Assembly (NCBI GenBank): GCA_013619035.1
Contig: JABXKX010000399.1
Location: 1-11,033, forward strand
Source: Peptostreptococcaceae bacterium
GTDB taxonomy: Bacteria > Bacillota_A > Clostridia > Peptostreptococcales > Acidaminobacteraceae
DNA length: 11,033 nucleotides
Direction of reading: 5' to 3'
A program made the position numbers and the translations under genes. This document shows, in pieces, positions 1 through 6,854 of this stretch. How positions within the stretch are numbered: the stretch's first letter is position 1; every line of letters begins with the position of its first letter. The notes beneath the pieces are model-generated. The model did no database searches. It worked only from the letters and a program-made list of their open reading frames with translations, and was not told the DNA's origin.

Positions 1-1
1 C

Positions 2-2110
2 TTTAAACACCTTGAGCAACAACCTCTAAAACAATTGATTATTTTTTCAATCGTCATTACGTTTGTTTTAGAAATGTTAAACAGTCATTCTGTAATAACA
101 GGTTTTGCATCTGTTATTGATAATCCAATTATGTTCCTGTTTAATGCACTCATACTATTTTTAACATTCTCCATTGTAAATTTCTTTAAAAGAAGAAATT
201 TCCTTTTGGTTTTAATAGCTTCTACTTGGCTAATAGCAGGTATTGTAAACTTTGCTGTTTTAGGCTTTCGAACAACACCTTTTACAGGGAACGACTTACG
301 ACTATTAACATCAGTTTTAAGTATTATTCCAATTTACTTAAACCCAATTCAGATTGCTTTAGTCGGCATCCTTGCTGTTTTATTAGCTGGGGGTATTGTC
401 TATGCTTTTATGAAGTTTTCTAAAACACCTCTACAGATGAAGAACGCTTTATTTACTTTATGTTGTGCGATTATTCTTCTAATGGGAACCTCTTCTTTAG
501 CAGATAAAACAGAATCTGTAACAGATAACTTTACAAACATTGCTCAAGCTTATCAAGAGTATGGATTCGCCTATTGTTTTACCGTTAGTATCATCGATCG
601 AGGTATTGACACACCAGCGACCTATTCAGTAGAAGCTGTTGAGAAGGTTATTGAAGAAATGGAAGAAAAAGAAAACGTCACTATCAATGGACATTCTGAT
701 TACGATTCACAAAATAAATTAATAAGAGATGCAGTCACTAACTTATTTCAGACGTTAAAAATTAAATACAACGATCATCAAACCGTAAGTAACATTGCCG
801 ATACACCAGCCACAATTAATGAAATTCCAACACCGATGATATCACAACCACCTAATATTGTGATGGTTCAATTGGAATCATTCTTTGACGTGAATTATAT
901 AAAGGGTTATGATTACTCTTCTAATCCTATACCAAACTTTGAAAATTTAAGAGCCAATTACTCTTCCGGTTTTTTAACCGTACCAACAATTGGTGCTGGT
1001 ACTGCCAACACAGAGTTTGAAGTGCTTTCTGGAATGAGTTTGAAATATTTCGGAGCTGGGGAGTATCCTTATAAGACAATCTTAAAAGAAAAACCCGTTG
1101 AAAGCATCTGTTATAACTTAGATGAACTTAATTACAATAGTCATGCGATACATAACAATACCGGAACATTTTATTCTCGAAATAAGGTATACCCTAATCT
1201 TGGATTTGATAGTTACTCTTCAATCGAATATATGAATGATGTAGAATACAATCCCCTAGGATGGGCAAAAGACAAGGTTTTAGAAGATGAAATATTAAAA
1301 GCTTTAAAGGCGACAGATACACAAGATTTTGTATTTGCGGTTTCAGTACAACCTCATGGGAAATATCCTAGTGTTATGATTGACGAACAGCAGCATATCA
1401 CTATGACTGGTGATATCGATGAAAGTGAAATTGCAGCTTACGAGTACTTCATCAACCAACTTTATGAAACAGATAATTTTGTTGGATCGTTAGTGACCGA
1501 ATTAGAAAAATCTAACGAACCTACTATTTTGGTGTTATATGGTGATCATTTACCATCAATGGATCTTGAAAATGAAGATTTGATGAACAACGACAAATTT
1601 CAAACGGAATATATTCTTTGGAGTAATTTCCCATTGAAAAAAATCAATAAAGATCTATATGCTTATCAGCTAAATGCTTACATCATGGAACGTTTAGGAT
1701 TTGATAATGGTGTTATGACCAAGTTACACCAAAAGAGTTCAACCGATACAGATTATCAAGACCAGTTGGTATTGCTTCAATATGATATGTTATATGGAGA
1801 TAACGCAACCTTTGCTGGTGAATACCCACTAAAAACCAAACCTATGGTTATGGGTACTTCAAAAGTAAAGGTCGATGAAATCAATAGTAAAGGTGAAGCC
1901 CTCTTCGTTCATGGTAAGAATTTTACAATGTGGAGTGCGGTATATATCGATGATGAGATTAGAGATACCATTTATATTGATGAAAAAACTTTAATCATCA
2001 CCAATGAAAACTTAGAAGAGGCAAAAAAATTATTTGTGGCTCAAGTCACTGCGAAAAATAAAATTCTAAGTCAAAGTAATGATTGGAATTTAGAGAAGCC
2101 AGAAGAATAG
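2..2110 (+). CDS. LTA synthase-family phosphoglycerol transferase (sulfatase fold), 5' partial
   Basis: Membrane enzyme of the LtaS/MdoB alkaline-phosphatase superfamily, which moves glycerol-phosphate onto a cell-envelope polymer on the outer face of the membrane. The frame is open from base 2 with no ATG and no ribosome site before the first Met; the TTG at 35 lacks a Shine-Dalgarno, so the real start lies upstream and only a short N-terminus should be missing. Numbering from the codon at 35: five hydrophobic segments (about 1-14, 30-49, 55-76, 104-126, 136-156), a linker, then the catalytic domain (about 270-560). Family metal and nucleophile positions are present: Glu281 in VQLESF, Thr323 in GAGTANTEFE (predicted nucleophile), His441 in QPHGKYP, Asp504-His505 in YGDHLP. 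Residues about 603-680 form an extra beta-rich tail (GKNFTMWSAVYID) resembling an IPT/TIG Ig-like fold. The exact polymer product (LTA or another glycerol-phosphate glycan) cannot be told from sequence. Confidence 0.9.
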   Translation, partial: FKHLEQQPLKQLIIFSIVITFVLEMLNSHSVITGFASVIDNPIMFLFNALILFLTFSIVNFFKRRNFLLVLIASTWLIAGIVNFAVLGFRTTPFTGNDLRLLTSVLSIIPIYLNPIQIALVGILAVLLAGGIVYAFMKFSKTPLQMKNALFTLCCAIILLMGTSSLADKTESVTDNFTNIAQAYQEYGFAYCFTVSIIDRGIDTPATYSVEAVEKVIEEMEEKENVTINGHSDYDSQNKLIRDAVTNLFQTLKIKYNDHQTVSNIADTPATINEIPTPMISQPPNIVMVQLESFFDVNYIKGYDYSSNPIPNFENLRANYSSGFLTVPTIGAGTANTEFEVLSGMSLKYFGAGEYPYKTILKEKPVESICYNLDELNYNSHAIHNNTGTFYSRNKVYPNLGFDSYSSIEYMNDVEYNPLGWAKDKVLEDEILKALKATDTQDFVFAVSVQPHGKYPSVMIDEQQHITMTGDIDESEIAAYEYFINQLYETDNFVGSLVTELEKSNEPTILVLYGDHLPSMDLENEDLMNNDKFQTEYILWSNFPLKKINKDLYAYQLNAYIMERLGFDNGVMTKLHQKSSTDTDYQDQLVLLQYDMLYGDNATFAGEYPLKTKPMVMGTSKVKVDEINSKGEALFVHGKNFTMWSAVYIDDEIRDTIYIDEKTLIITNENLEEAKKLFVAQVTAKNKILSQSNDWNLEKPEE

Positions 2111-2116
2111 TTATTA

Positions 2117-2149
2117 GTTACAATCTGTTATGGATTGTAACTTTTTTTT
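2117..2149 (+). terminator. Rho-independent terminator of the LTA synthase-family gene
   Basis: A perfect 9-bp stem, GTTACAATC (2117-2125) with GATTGTAAC (2133-2141), closes a 7-nt loop and is followed directly by eight T residues (2142-2149). It starts 7 nt after the TAG stop, so the gene's transcript should end here and the next gene needs its own promoter. Confidence 0.93.
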
Positions 2150-2212
2150 GTGTAGGCATAAAAAGTGATGAAGATATATTTCTTATATAAAACAATTTTT
2201 TCTTACAAACCA

Positions 2213-2241
2213 TTGACTTTTAAGAGTAACATTACTATGCT
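2213..2241 (+). promoter_or_regulatory. Sigma-A-type promoter for the NifX-type gene
   Basis: TTGACT (2213-2218, 5/6 to consensus -35) is 17 bp from TATGCT (2236-2241, 4/6 to -10). The expected transcript start is near 2248. The spacer holds a small dyad, AGTAA-CA-TTACT (2225-2236), which overlaps the first base of the -10 and could be a repressor or activator site. Seen directly: the boxes and the dyad. Promoter activity and any regulator are inferred. Confidence 0.65.
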
Positions 2242-2251
2242 GTTATAAGGA

Positions 2252-2280
2252 GCATATGCTAATTTCTAATTAGAATATGC
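2252..2280 (+). promoter_or_regulatory. Leader inverted repeat at the 5' end of the NifX-type transcript
   Basis: Bases 2252-2264 (GCATATGCTAATT) pair with 2268-2280 (AATTAGAATATGC) around a 3-nt loop: 12 of 13 positions match, with one G/A mismatch at 2258/2274. It lies between the predicted start of transcription (near 2248) and the Shine-Dalgarno at 2298-2302. No T-run follows, so it is not a simple terminator. It may be a 5' mRNA-stabilising hairpin or the DNA site of a dimeric regulator. Confidence 0.55.
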
Positions 2281-2311
2281 CAGAAACTATTACTTATGGA
2301 GGATATATTTT

Positions 2312-2668
2312 ATGAAAATTGCATTACCGTCTAGAGACAATATAATTGATAGCCATTTTGGACATTGTGAATACTTCACAGTGATTACTGTAAATCAAGA
2401 AACCAAAACTATTCTAACTCAAGAAAAAATTGAATCACCTGCAGGATGTGGCTGCAAATCCAATATTGCTAGTGTTTTAGCTGAAGCTGGCGTAACACTT
2501 ATGTTAGCAGGCAATATGGGTGATGGTGCGGTTAGAGTGCTTAATCATTCGGGTATTGAAGTGATTAGAGGCTGTTCTGGTAATATTGAAACAGTCGCAC
2601 AAAATTGGTTGACTGGTACTTTATCAGATTCAGGTATCGGATGTCACGAACATAATTGCGACCACTAA
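2312..2668 (+). CDS. NifX/NifB-type dinitrogenase Fe-Mo cofactor-binding domain protein (118 aa)
   Basis: Small cytoplasmic protein of the dinitrogenase iron-molybdenum cofactor biosynthesis fold (NifX, NafY, C-terminus of NifB). The family binds Fe-S or Fe-Mo type clusters; stand-alone members are common in anaerobes that do not fix nitrogen, and their roles are mostly unknown. Family signs: N-terminal MKIALPS strand, DSHFGHCEYF signature (residues 13-22) and the AGVTLMLAGNMGDGA stretch (59-73). Six cysteines (19, 46, 48, 88, 111, 116) and several histidines stand out, including a C-G-C at 46-48 and a C-terminal C-H-E-H-N-C-D-H tail that looks metal-binding. The start is well set by GGAGG at 2298-2302, 9 nt ahead of ATG. 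It is a single-gene unit between two terminators with its own promoter. No nif genes are nearby, so a nitrogenase role is not supported. Confidence 0.88.
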   Translation: MKIALPSRDNIIDSHFGHCEYFTVITVNQETKTILTQEKIESPAGCGCKSNIASVLAEAGVTLMLAGNMGDGAVRVLNHSGIEVIRGCSGNIETVAQNWLTGTLSDSGIGCHEHNCDH

Positions 2669-2671
2669 ATC

Positions 2672-2709
2672 AATAGCCACGATCTTATAGATCGTGGCTA
2701 TTATTATTT
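2672..2709. terminator. Shared hairpin terminator between the convergent NifX-type and aminotransferase genes
   Basis: A perfect 13-bp stem, AATAGCCACGATC (2672-2684) with its complement at 2690-2702, closes a 5-nt loop. On the + strand it runs into TTATTATTTA. On the - strand it is followed by a weaker GATTTAG, so it should stop + transcripts better than - transcripts. It starts 4 nt after the NifX-type stop, and its + strand tail touches the aminotransferase stop at 2708-2710. Confidence 0.85.
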
Positions 2710-3832
2710 ATCTACCATATCCTTCTTTTAACAGATACTCTTCAAACACTTGTAAGTTCTTAGAAAAATCTGCTCTACCATATCCCATTCTAAAGTATTG
2801 TCCCTTATAATCATATATTGCTGAACTCAGTAGTAATATGCCAGCATCCTCCACCAGTTTTTCTACGAAATCATCAACTGGCATTTCAATATTTATTTTA
2901 TGAAAAGCAACCGGTCCTGCCATTGGTCTATTGTATTTGAATAACTTTGGAAATTTATTAAAGAAGGCATCTGAAAGTCCTAGATTTTTTTTAATCAAAG
3001 CCATATTTTTATTCAGTATGGCATCACTATGTTTAAGCGCAATAGTTGCCAAGTACTCAGATGTACTGCTACTACAAATGGTTGTATAGTGTTTCATTTT
3101 AATCATTTTATTAAACATGTCATCGTCATGTGTTGCGATCCATCCAAGTCTTAATCCAGCCAGACCATATGCCTTTGACATCACACCTACAGAAATAGCT
3201 TTTTTATAAAGATCAGCCAGCCATGGTCGTTTAACACCATCTAACTCAAGACCTTTATAGACTTCATCACAAATAATATATAAATCATGTTTTTCTGCAA
3301 TGCGTACCAACGTTTTTAATTGCTCTTCATCAAATATAAACCCAGTTGGATTGTTAGGATTATTCACGCAAATCAGTTTTGTATTGGGCTTTATCATCTG
3401 CTCTAACTCATCAAAGTCCATATACCAGCCGTCGTCCCCTTGACGAACAAACCATTTAGACACATCACATTTTATGGAGTTGGCAACTTCATATAAAGAT
3501 TGATAGACTGGAAACTGACTGATCACATGATCCCCTTCTTCCAAACAGACATTCATAAAATTATAAATGGGTTCTTGTGCCCCTACATGAACTATAATTT
3601 GTTCTGTATCAATCGTTTTATAAAGTTTAGAAATCTCATGTCTTAACTCAGGACTCCCTGCCACTTCTGTATAACCTAACCAACCATTTAAAAATTCTTC
3701 TGCTGCACCGTCTTCATACGATAATAACTCTTTTACCGTCATCGATTCACAATCAGATTGCGTTAATAAATAAGGTGCTGTAAATTCATGCTTTTCAAAG
3801 AATACTTCTAACTTAAAATCATTAATTTTCAT
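2708..3832 (-). CDS. PLP-dependent class I/II aminotransferase (fold type I, 374 aa)
   Basis: Cytoplasmic pyridoxal-phosphate enzyme, most likely an amino-acid transaminase. All core positions are visible: NNPNNPTG at 157-164 (Asn161 contacts the PLP ring), DEVY at 189-192 (Asp189 and Tyr192), SKAYGLAGLRLGW at 219-231 with Lys220 as the Schiff-base lysine and Arg228 at the phosphate, and Arg348 in FRMGYGR for the substrate carboxylate. The N-terminus (HEFTAPYLL...SDCES) belongs to a subgroup that, from memory, includes proteins labelled capreomycidine-synthase (VioD)-like; substrate is therefore open and it may do more than simple transamination. The start is supported by AGGGGGA (plus-strand 3842-3848) about 9 nt upstream. 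It is divergent from a MocR-type regulator, the usual layout of a MocR target. Confidence is high for the fold, low for the substrate. Confidence 0.88.
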   Translation of the reverse strand: MKINDFKLEVFFEKHEFTAPYLLTQSDCESMTVKELLSYEDGAAEEFLNGWLGYTEVAGSPELRHEISKLYKTIDTEQIIVHVGAQEPIYNFMNVCLEEGDHVISQFPVYQSLYEVANSIKCDVSKWFVRQGDDGWYMDFDELEQMIKPNTKLICVNNPNNPTGFIFDEEQLKTLVRIAEKHDLYIICDEVYKGLELDGVKRPWLADLYKKAISVGVMSKAYGLAGLRLGWIATHDDDMFNKMIKMKHYTTICSSSTSEYLATIALKHSDAILNKNMALIKKNLGLSDAFFNKFPKLFKYNRPMAGPVAFHKINIEMPVDDFVEKLVEDAGILLLSSAIYDYKGQYFRMGYGRADFSKNLQVFEEYLLKEGYGR

Positions 3833-3953
3833 TATATCTCTTCCCCCTTACTATTTAGTATATCATTTAACTTCTAGAGTAAAACAACCAAAACTATATA
3901 TTCTACCCAACCAATTTAGTATAATGAAATTAGTTTACCAGAAAGGATTCCTA
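3833..3953. promoter_or_regulatory. Divergent control region: two promoters and candidate MocR operators
   Basis: For the regulator (+): a perfect -10 TATAAT at 3920-3925, with no good -35, gives a start near 3932. For the aminotransferase (-): TATACT on the minus strand (plus 3857-3862) with a possible -35 TTGTTT (plus 3882-3887) at a long 19-bp spacing. Two direct repeats of CAACCAA lie at 3885-3891 and 3908-3914, 23 bp apart (about two helix turns): the first overlaps the minus-strand -35, the second sits just upstream of the plus-strand -10. TTTAGTATA occurs at 3854-3862 and again at 3915-3923, each copy overlapping one of the two -10 boxes. MocR proteins such as GabR bind direct repeats, so CAACCAA is the candidate operator; this is inferred. 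Confidence 0.5.
3941..3947 (+). promoter_or_regulatory. Ribosome binding site that sets the MocR start at 3954
   Basis: GAAAGGA sits 6 nt ahead of ATG 3954. The in-frame upstream ATG at 3924 has no Shine-Dalgarno and lies inside the predicted -10 box (3920-3925), so it would not be in the mRNA. The shorter 485-residue protein is therefore preferred. Confidence 0.8.
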
Positions 3954-5411
3954 ATGACTCAATTTAATAAAATAAAGATTGATTGGCAACCCAATAAAGC
4001 TCTAGAAGAAACGCTTCATAATCAAATTCTAAATTACTTCATTAAAAACATCATGAGTGGCGAATGGCTGATTGGTCAAGTTTTGCCCTCTCAAAGACAG
4101 CTAGCAGACATATTTAATGTCAATAGAAGTACGGTCGTTGCTGTGATATCAGAATTAACTTCTTTGGGTATAGTTGAACCACATATCGGAAAAGGAACTC
4201 AAATAGCTAATAATACATGGTCTTTGTACTCAAGAAATACAACCCCTGAATGGGATCATTATATCAATGCAGGCATGCATCGTTCAAACCTTCCCACGAT
4301 TCAAACCATCAACACACTAGAATTTAATGAGAACATCATTCGACTCAGTACTGGTGAAATGGCACCTGAGTTATTTCCACATAAAATGATGAGAACTGTA
4401 TTAGATAAAATACCTACAAAAGCATTATCACTAAATTATCTGGAACCTTTAGGATTATTAGAACTTAGAGAAGCATTATCAGAACATCTAAAAACTCATG
4501 GTATCAATGCTGCTCCAGATCAAGTCCTAATTGTTTCTGGTTCTCTACAAGCACTTCAATTGATCTCATTGAGTTTGCTAAAAAAAGGCTCCACTATATA
4601 TTTAGAAGAGCCATCTTATGCCAAGTCACTTAATGTTTTTCAGTCAAATTCTTTGAATATGGTTGGGATACCAATGGATAAGGAAGGCATTTGTCCATGG
4701 TTGCATCTAGGCAATCGCTTAGATAAAGATGCTATTTTGTACACCATTCCAACTTATCATAATCCAACGAATCATGTGATGAGTCTGAAACGTAGACACG
4801 AACTCTTATCTTGGTCTAAATCTCTCCAGCTACCGATTATTGAAGACGATGCTTATAGAGAGTTATGGTTTGACGAAGTACCACCACCTCCTCTAAAGTC
4901 CTTTGATGACACTGGAAATGTTCTTTACTTGGGTAGTGCTTCAAAGTCCCTAGCGCCAGGCCTTAGAATCGGTTGGGTCGTTGGACCGAAACCAGTAGTT
5001 AATCGACTCAGTGATATTAAGATGCAAGCAGATTATGGTGCCAGCTCCTTATCGCAATGGGTTTTGACTGAATGGATCACTTCAGGTCTTTATCAGGAAC
5101 ATCTTACAAGTTTCAGACTAAAACTTAAGTCTAAAAGAGATTATTTGGATTTGCTTCTAAAAGAAGAATTTTCAGAGATCGCTACTTGGCAACTACCAAC
5201 AGGTGGGTATTATATATGGTTGACACTTAATAAGAAAATTGATACCTCTAAGTTATTTGATCAAGGCATTAAGGAAAATATCCTAATCAACCCAGGTTAT
5301 ATATATAGTTTTAAAAACAATGTTTCTATTCGACTATCTTATGCTTATGCAAAGGAGGAAGACCTAAAAACGGGTATCAAAAAACTCTCACAACTCATAA
5401 AAAAGCTTTAA
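3954..5411 (+). CDS. MocR-family transcription regulator (GntR winged helix fused to aminotransferase domain)
   Basis: DNA-binding regulator that senses an amino acid or vitamin B6 compound through a PLP-binding aminotransferase-like domain. Numbering from 3954: GntR winged helix at about 12-83, with LPSQRQLADIFNVNRSTV (44-61) as the recognition region and GIVEPHIGKGT as the wing, a linker, then the fold-type-I domain at about 130-485. PLP-site residues are kept: Asn270 in HNPTNH (the usual NPTG with the Gly replaced by Asn), Asp298 and Tyr301 in EDDAY, Lys331 in SASKSLAPGLRIGW, Arg338 and Arg460 in IRLSYA. An intact lysine and arginine imply it can form a Schiff base and bind a carboxylate effector, as GabR and PdxR do. 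It is divergent from the aminotransferase, its most likely target, and probably also controls itself. The ligand is unknown; no pdx or gab genes are visible. Confidence 0.92.
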   Translation: MTQFNKIKIDWQPNKALEETLHNQILNYFIKNIMSGEWLIGQVLPSQRQLADIFNVNRSTVVAVISELTSLGIVEPHIGKGTQIANNTWSLYSRNTTPEWDHYINAGMHRSNLPTIQTINTLEFNENIIRLSTGEMAPELFPHKMMRTVLDKIPTKALSLNYLEPLGLLELREALSEHLKTHGINAAPDQVLIVSGSLQALQLISLSLLKKGSTIYLEEPSYAKSLNVFQSNSLNMVGIPMDKEGICPWLHLGNRLDKDAILYTIPTYHNPTNHVMSLKRRHELLSWSKSLQLPIIEDDAYRELWFDEVPPPPLKSFDDTGNVLYLGSASKSLAPGLRIGWVVGPKPVVNRLSDIKMQADYGASSLSQWVLTEWITSGLYQEHLTSFRLKLKSKRDYLDLLLKEEFSEIATWQLPTGGYYIWLTLNKKIDTSKLFDQGIKENILINPGYIYSFKNNVSIRLSYAYAKEEDLKTGIKKLSQLIKKL

Positions 5412-5442
5412 AAAAACCACTCTTACGAGTGGTTTTGATTTT
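5411..5442. terminator. Bidirectional terminator between the MocR and aminopeptidase genes
   Basis: A 10-bp stem, AAAACCACTC (5413-5422) with GAGTGGTTTT (5427-5436), closes a TTAC loop. The stem ends in T4 followed by GATTTT on +; the A-run 5411-5416 gives six T residues on the - strand. It can serve both convergent genes, and its A-run begins at the last base of the MocR stop codon. Confidence 0.9.
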
Positions 5443-5443
5443 A

Positions 5444-6667
5444 CTATGCAAAGTTACCATTTAAGAAAATTGGAACTTCTGTATTATCTTCTTTTATACC
5501 AATGATTTCTAAATCTTCAGTACCAACCATAAAGTCCACATGAGTTAATGAATCATTTGCTCCAGCGGCTTTTAATTCTTCTTTGTTCATCTCGTCTCCA
5601 CCCTTTACACAAATCGGGTAAGCTTTACCAAGTGCAAAGTGACAAGAAGCATTCTCATCAAATAAAGTATTATAGAATAAAATATTTTGATTTGAAATTG
5701 GTGAATCAAATGGTACTAAAGCAACTTCACCAAGTCTTTTAGCGCCGTCATCTGTACCTAATAACTCTTCTAATACTTCTTTACCTTTTTCAGCATCAAA
5801 GTCTACAACTAATCCATCTTTAAAAGTAAATGAGAAGTTCTCAATTAAATTGCCATTGTAGTTAAGAGGCATAGAACTTACAATTTTACCATTAACACCA
5901 TCGTGTTTAGGCATTGTAAATACTTCTTCAGTTGGCATATTAGCAACAAACACATGACCTTGAGGTGCTTCATCTCCACCACCAAACCATACATGGTTTT
6001 TAGGTAATTCTACCAATACATCTGTACCGATGCTGTTTTTATATCTAACCGCTTTAAAAGCCGTTTCATTTAAGAATTGAAGTTTATTGTTTAAGTGACT
6101 CTGATGATCTTTCCAAGACTGTACTGGATCCGGTGTATCCACTCTTACAGCTTTGAATATGGCATCCCATAATTGATCAACAGCTTCTTTTGCAGAAACG
6201 CCTGGGAATACTTTCTTTGCCCATGCATCTGTTGGTATAGAAGCAACGCACCATACATTTTTGTTGCTCATCATTCTTGATCTGTAGTGCTCTAATGCCA
6301 CACTTGAAGCTTTGTTGGCTCTACTCATTTTCTTTGGATCTACATCTTTCATAAGTTCTGGATCTGATGCAGAAATACTTAAAAATGCTGCATCTTTATC
6401 TGCATAACCATTAAAGTATTCTTTTGACCAGTTTGGGAATTCATCAAAGATTTCATTTGAAGCCATTTGATATCTGATTTTTGTAGATTTCTCATCTAAC
6501 CATCTCATAACAACTTCTCTAGCACCTGCTTCATAAGCTTTAACAGTTACAATTCTAGCAAATTCTGCACACTCAATTGGTGACGCAATAACTAAAGTTT
6601 GATCCTTCTGGATATTAATACCAATACGTACTAATAATTCTGCATACTTTTCAATTTTATGATTCAT
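5444..6667 (-). CDS. M29-family metallo-aminopeptidase (AmpS/PepS type, 407 aa)
   Basis: Cytoplasmic two-metal aminopeptidase that removes N-terminal residues from peptides; length is typical of the family. Family metal-site motifs appear in order: Glu247-Glu248 in NMPTEEVFT, Glu314 in RLGEVALVP, His343 in CHFALGKAYP, and His376 with Asp378 in LTHVDFMVG. The N-terminal half (about 1-200) is the usual alpha/beta domain (KYAELLVRIGINIQKDQTLV). The start is set by AGGAG (plus 6674-6678) 6 nt upstream. It is transcribed alone, with a possible minus-strand promoter in the gap to the GNAT gene and the shared terminator at its end. M29 enzymes have broad specificity, so the preferred substrate is not predictable; peptide turnover would feed the aminotransferase next door, but no shared control is visible. 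Confidence 0.93.
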   Translation of the reverse strand: MNHKIEKYAELLVRIGINIQKDQTLVIASPIECAEFARIVTVKAYEAGAREVVMRWLDEKSTKIRYQMASNEIFDEFPNWSKEYFNGYADKDAAFLSISASDPELMKDVDPKKMSRANKASSVALEHYRSRMMSNKNVWCVASIPTDAWAKKVFPGVSAKEAVDQLWDAIFKAVRVDTPDPVQSWKDHQSHLNNKLQFLNETAFKAVRYKNSIGTDVLVELPKNHVWFGGGDEAPQGHVFVANMPTEEVFTMPKHDGVNGKIVSSMPLNYNGNLIENFSFTFKDGLVVDFDAEKGKEVLEELLGTDDGAKRLGEVALVPFDSPISNQNILFYNTLFDENASCHFALGKAYPICVKGGDEMNKEELKAAGANDSLTHVDFMVGTEDLEIIGIKEDNTEVPIFLNGNFA

Positions 6668-6820
6668 TATCTTCTCCTAACCCTAAATTATATCCTCATG
6701 ACTAATCATATCATAACCACACATAAAATTTAATGTCGTTTTCTTAATAAATTCAACTGTTATATTAATTGTATTTATTTAAAGTCTACTTATTAATAGG
6801 ACCTACTATTCCAGAATAAC
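6668..6820. promoter_or_regulatory. Divergent gap between aminopeptidase and GNAT genes; weak minus promoter and an inverted repeat
   Basis: For the aminopeptidase, the minus strand offers TATGAT (plus 6710-6715) with ACGACA (plus 6734-6739) at 18 bp; both are imperfect. A second -10-like TATAAT (plus 6687-6692) would leave a leader too short to hold the ribosome site in full. An inverted repeat AATAG-gaccta-CTATT (6795-6810), containing TAGG-A-CCTA, lies at the -35 position of the GNAT promoter and could be an operator. No coding capacity or RNA gene is seen here. Confidence 0.35.
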
Positions 6821-6829
6821 TGATATACT
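6821..6829 (+). promoter_or_regulatory. Extended -10 promoter element of the GNAT gene
   Basis: TGATATACT is an extended -10 (TGn followed by TATACT, 5/6 to consensus). No good -35 is found 16-18 bp upstream, which fits an extended -10 promoter. The expected start is about 20 nt ahead of the GNAT ATG at 6855. Confidence 0.6.
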
Positions 6830-6854
6830 GAAAGTAACTCAGAAAGGAGTTCCC

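Noticed and set aside
226..423. Open frame of 65 codons inside the LTA-synthase-family gene
   Set aside because: Shadow of the real gene in another frame, with Cys/Phe-rich low-quality translation and no ribosome site.
2256..2273. Five-codon leader ORF (ATG at 2256, TAG at 2271) preceded by AAGGAG
   Set aside because: The AAGGAG lies at or before the predicted transcript start and only 3 nt from the ATG, and the bases are better explained by the inverted repeat. No codon pattern suggests attenuation.
2277..2315. Twelve-codon ORF whose TGA overlaps the NifX-type ATG
   Set aside because: It has no ribosome site of its own and runs through the Shine-Dalgarno of the real gene; probably chance.
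2312..2668. Nitrogen-fixation locus
   Set aside because: Only the cofactor-binding fold is present; no nifH, nifD, nifK, nifB or nifE/N gene is in the window, and such orphans are common in non-fixing anaerobes.
2708..5411. Antibiotic (capreomycidine) biosynthesis cluster or PLP-biosynthesis (PdxR) locus
   Set aside because: No NRPS, oxygenase or pdxS/pdxT genes flank the pair; the aminotransferase/MocR couple alone does not justify either label.
5548..5742. Plus-strand open frame of 64 codons opposite the aminopeptidase gene
   Set aside because: Antisense shadow of a well-supported M29 gene; no family motif or promoter.
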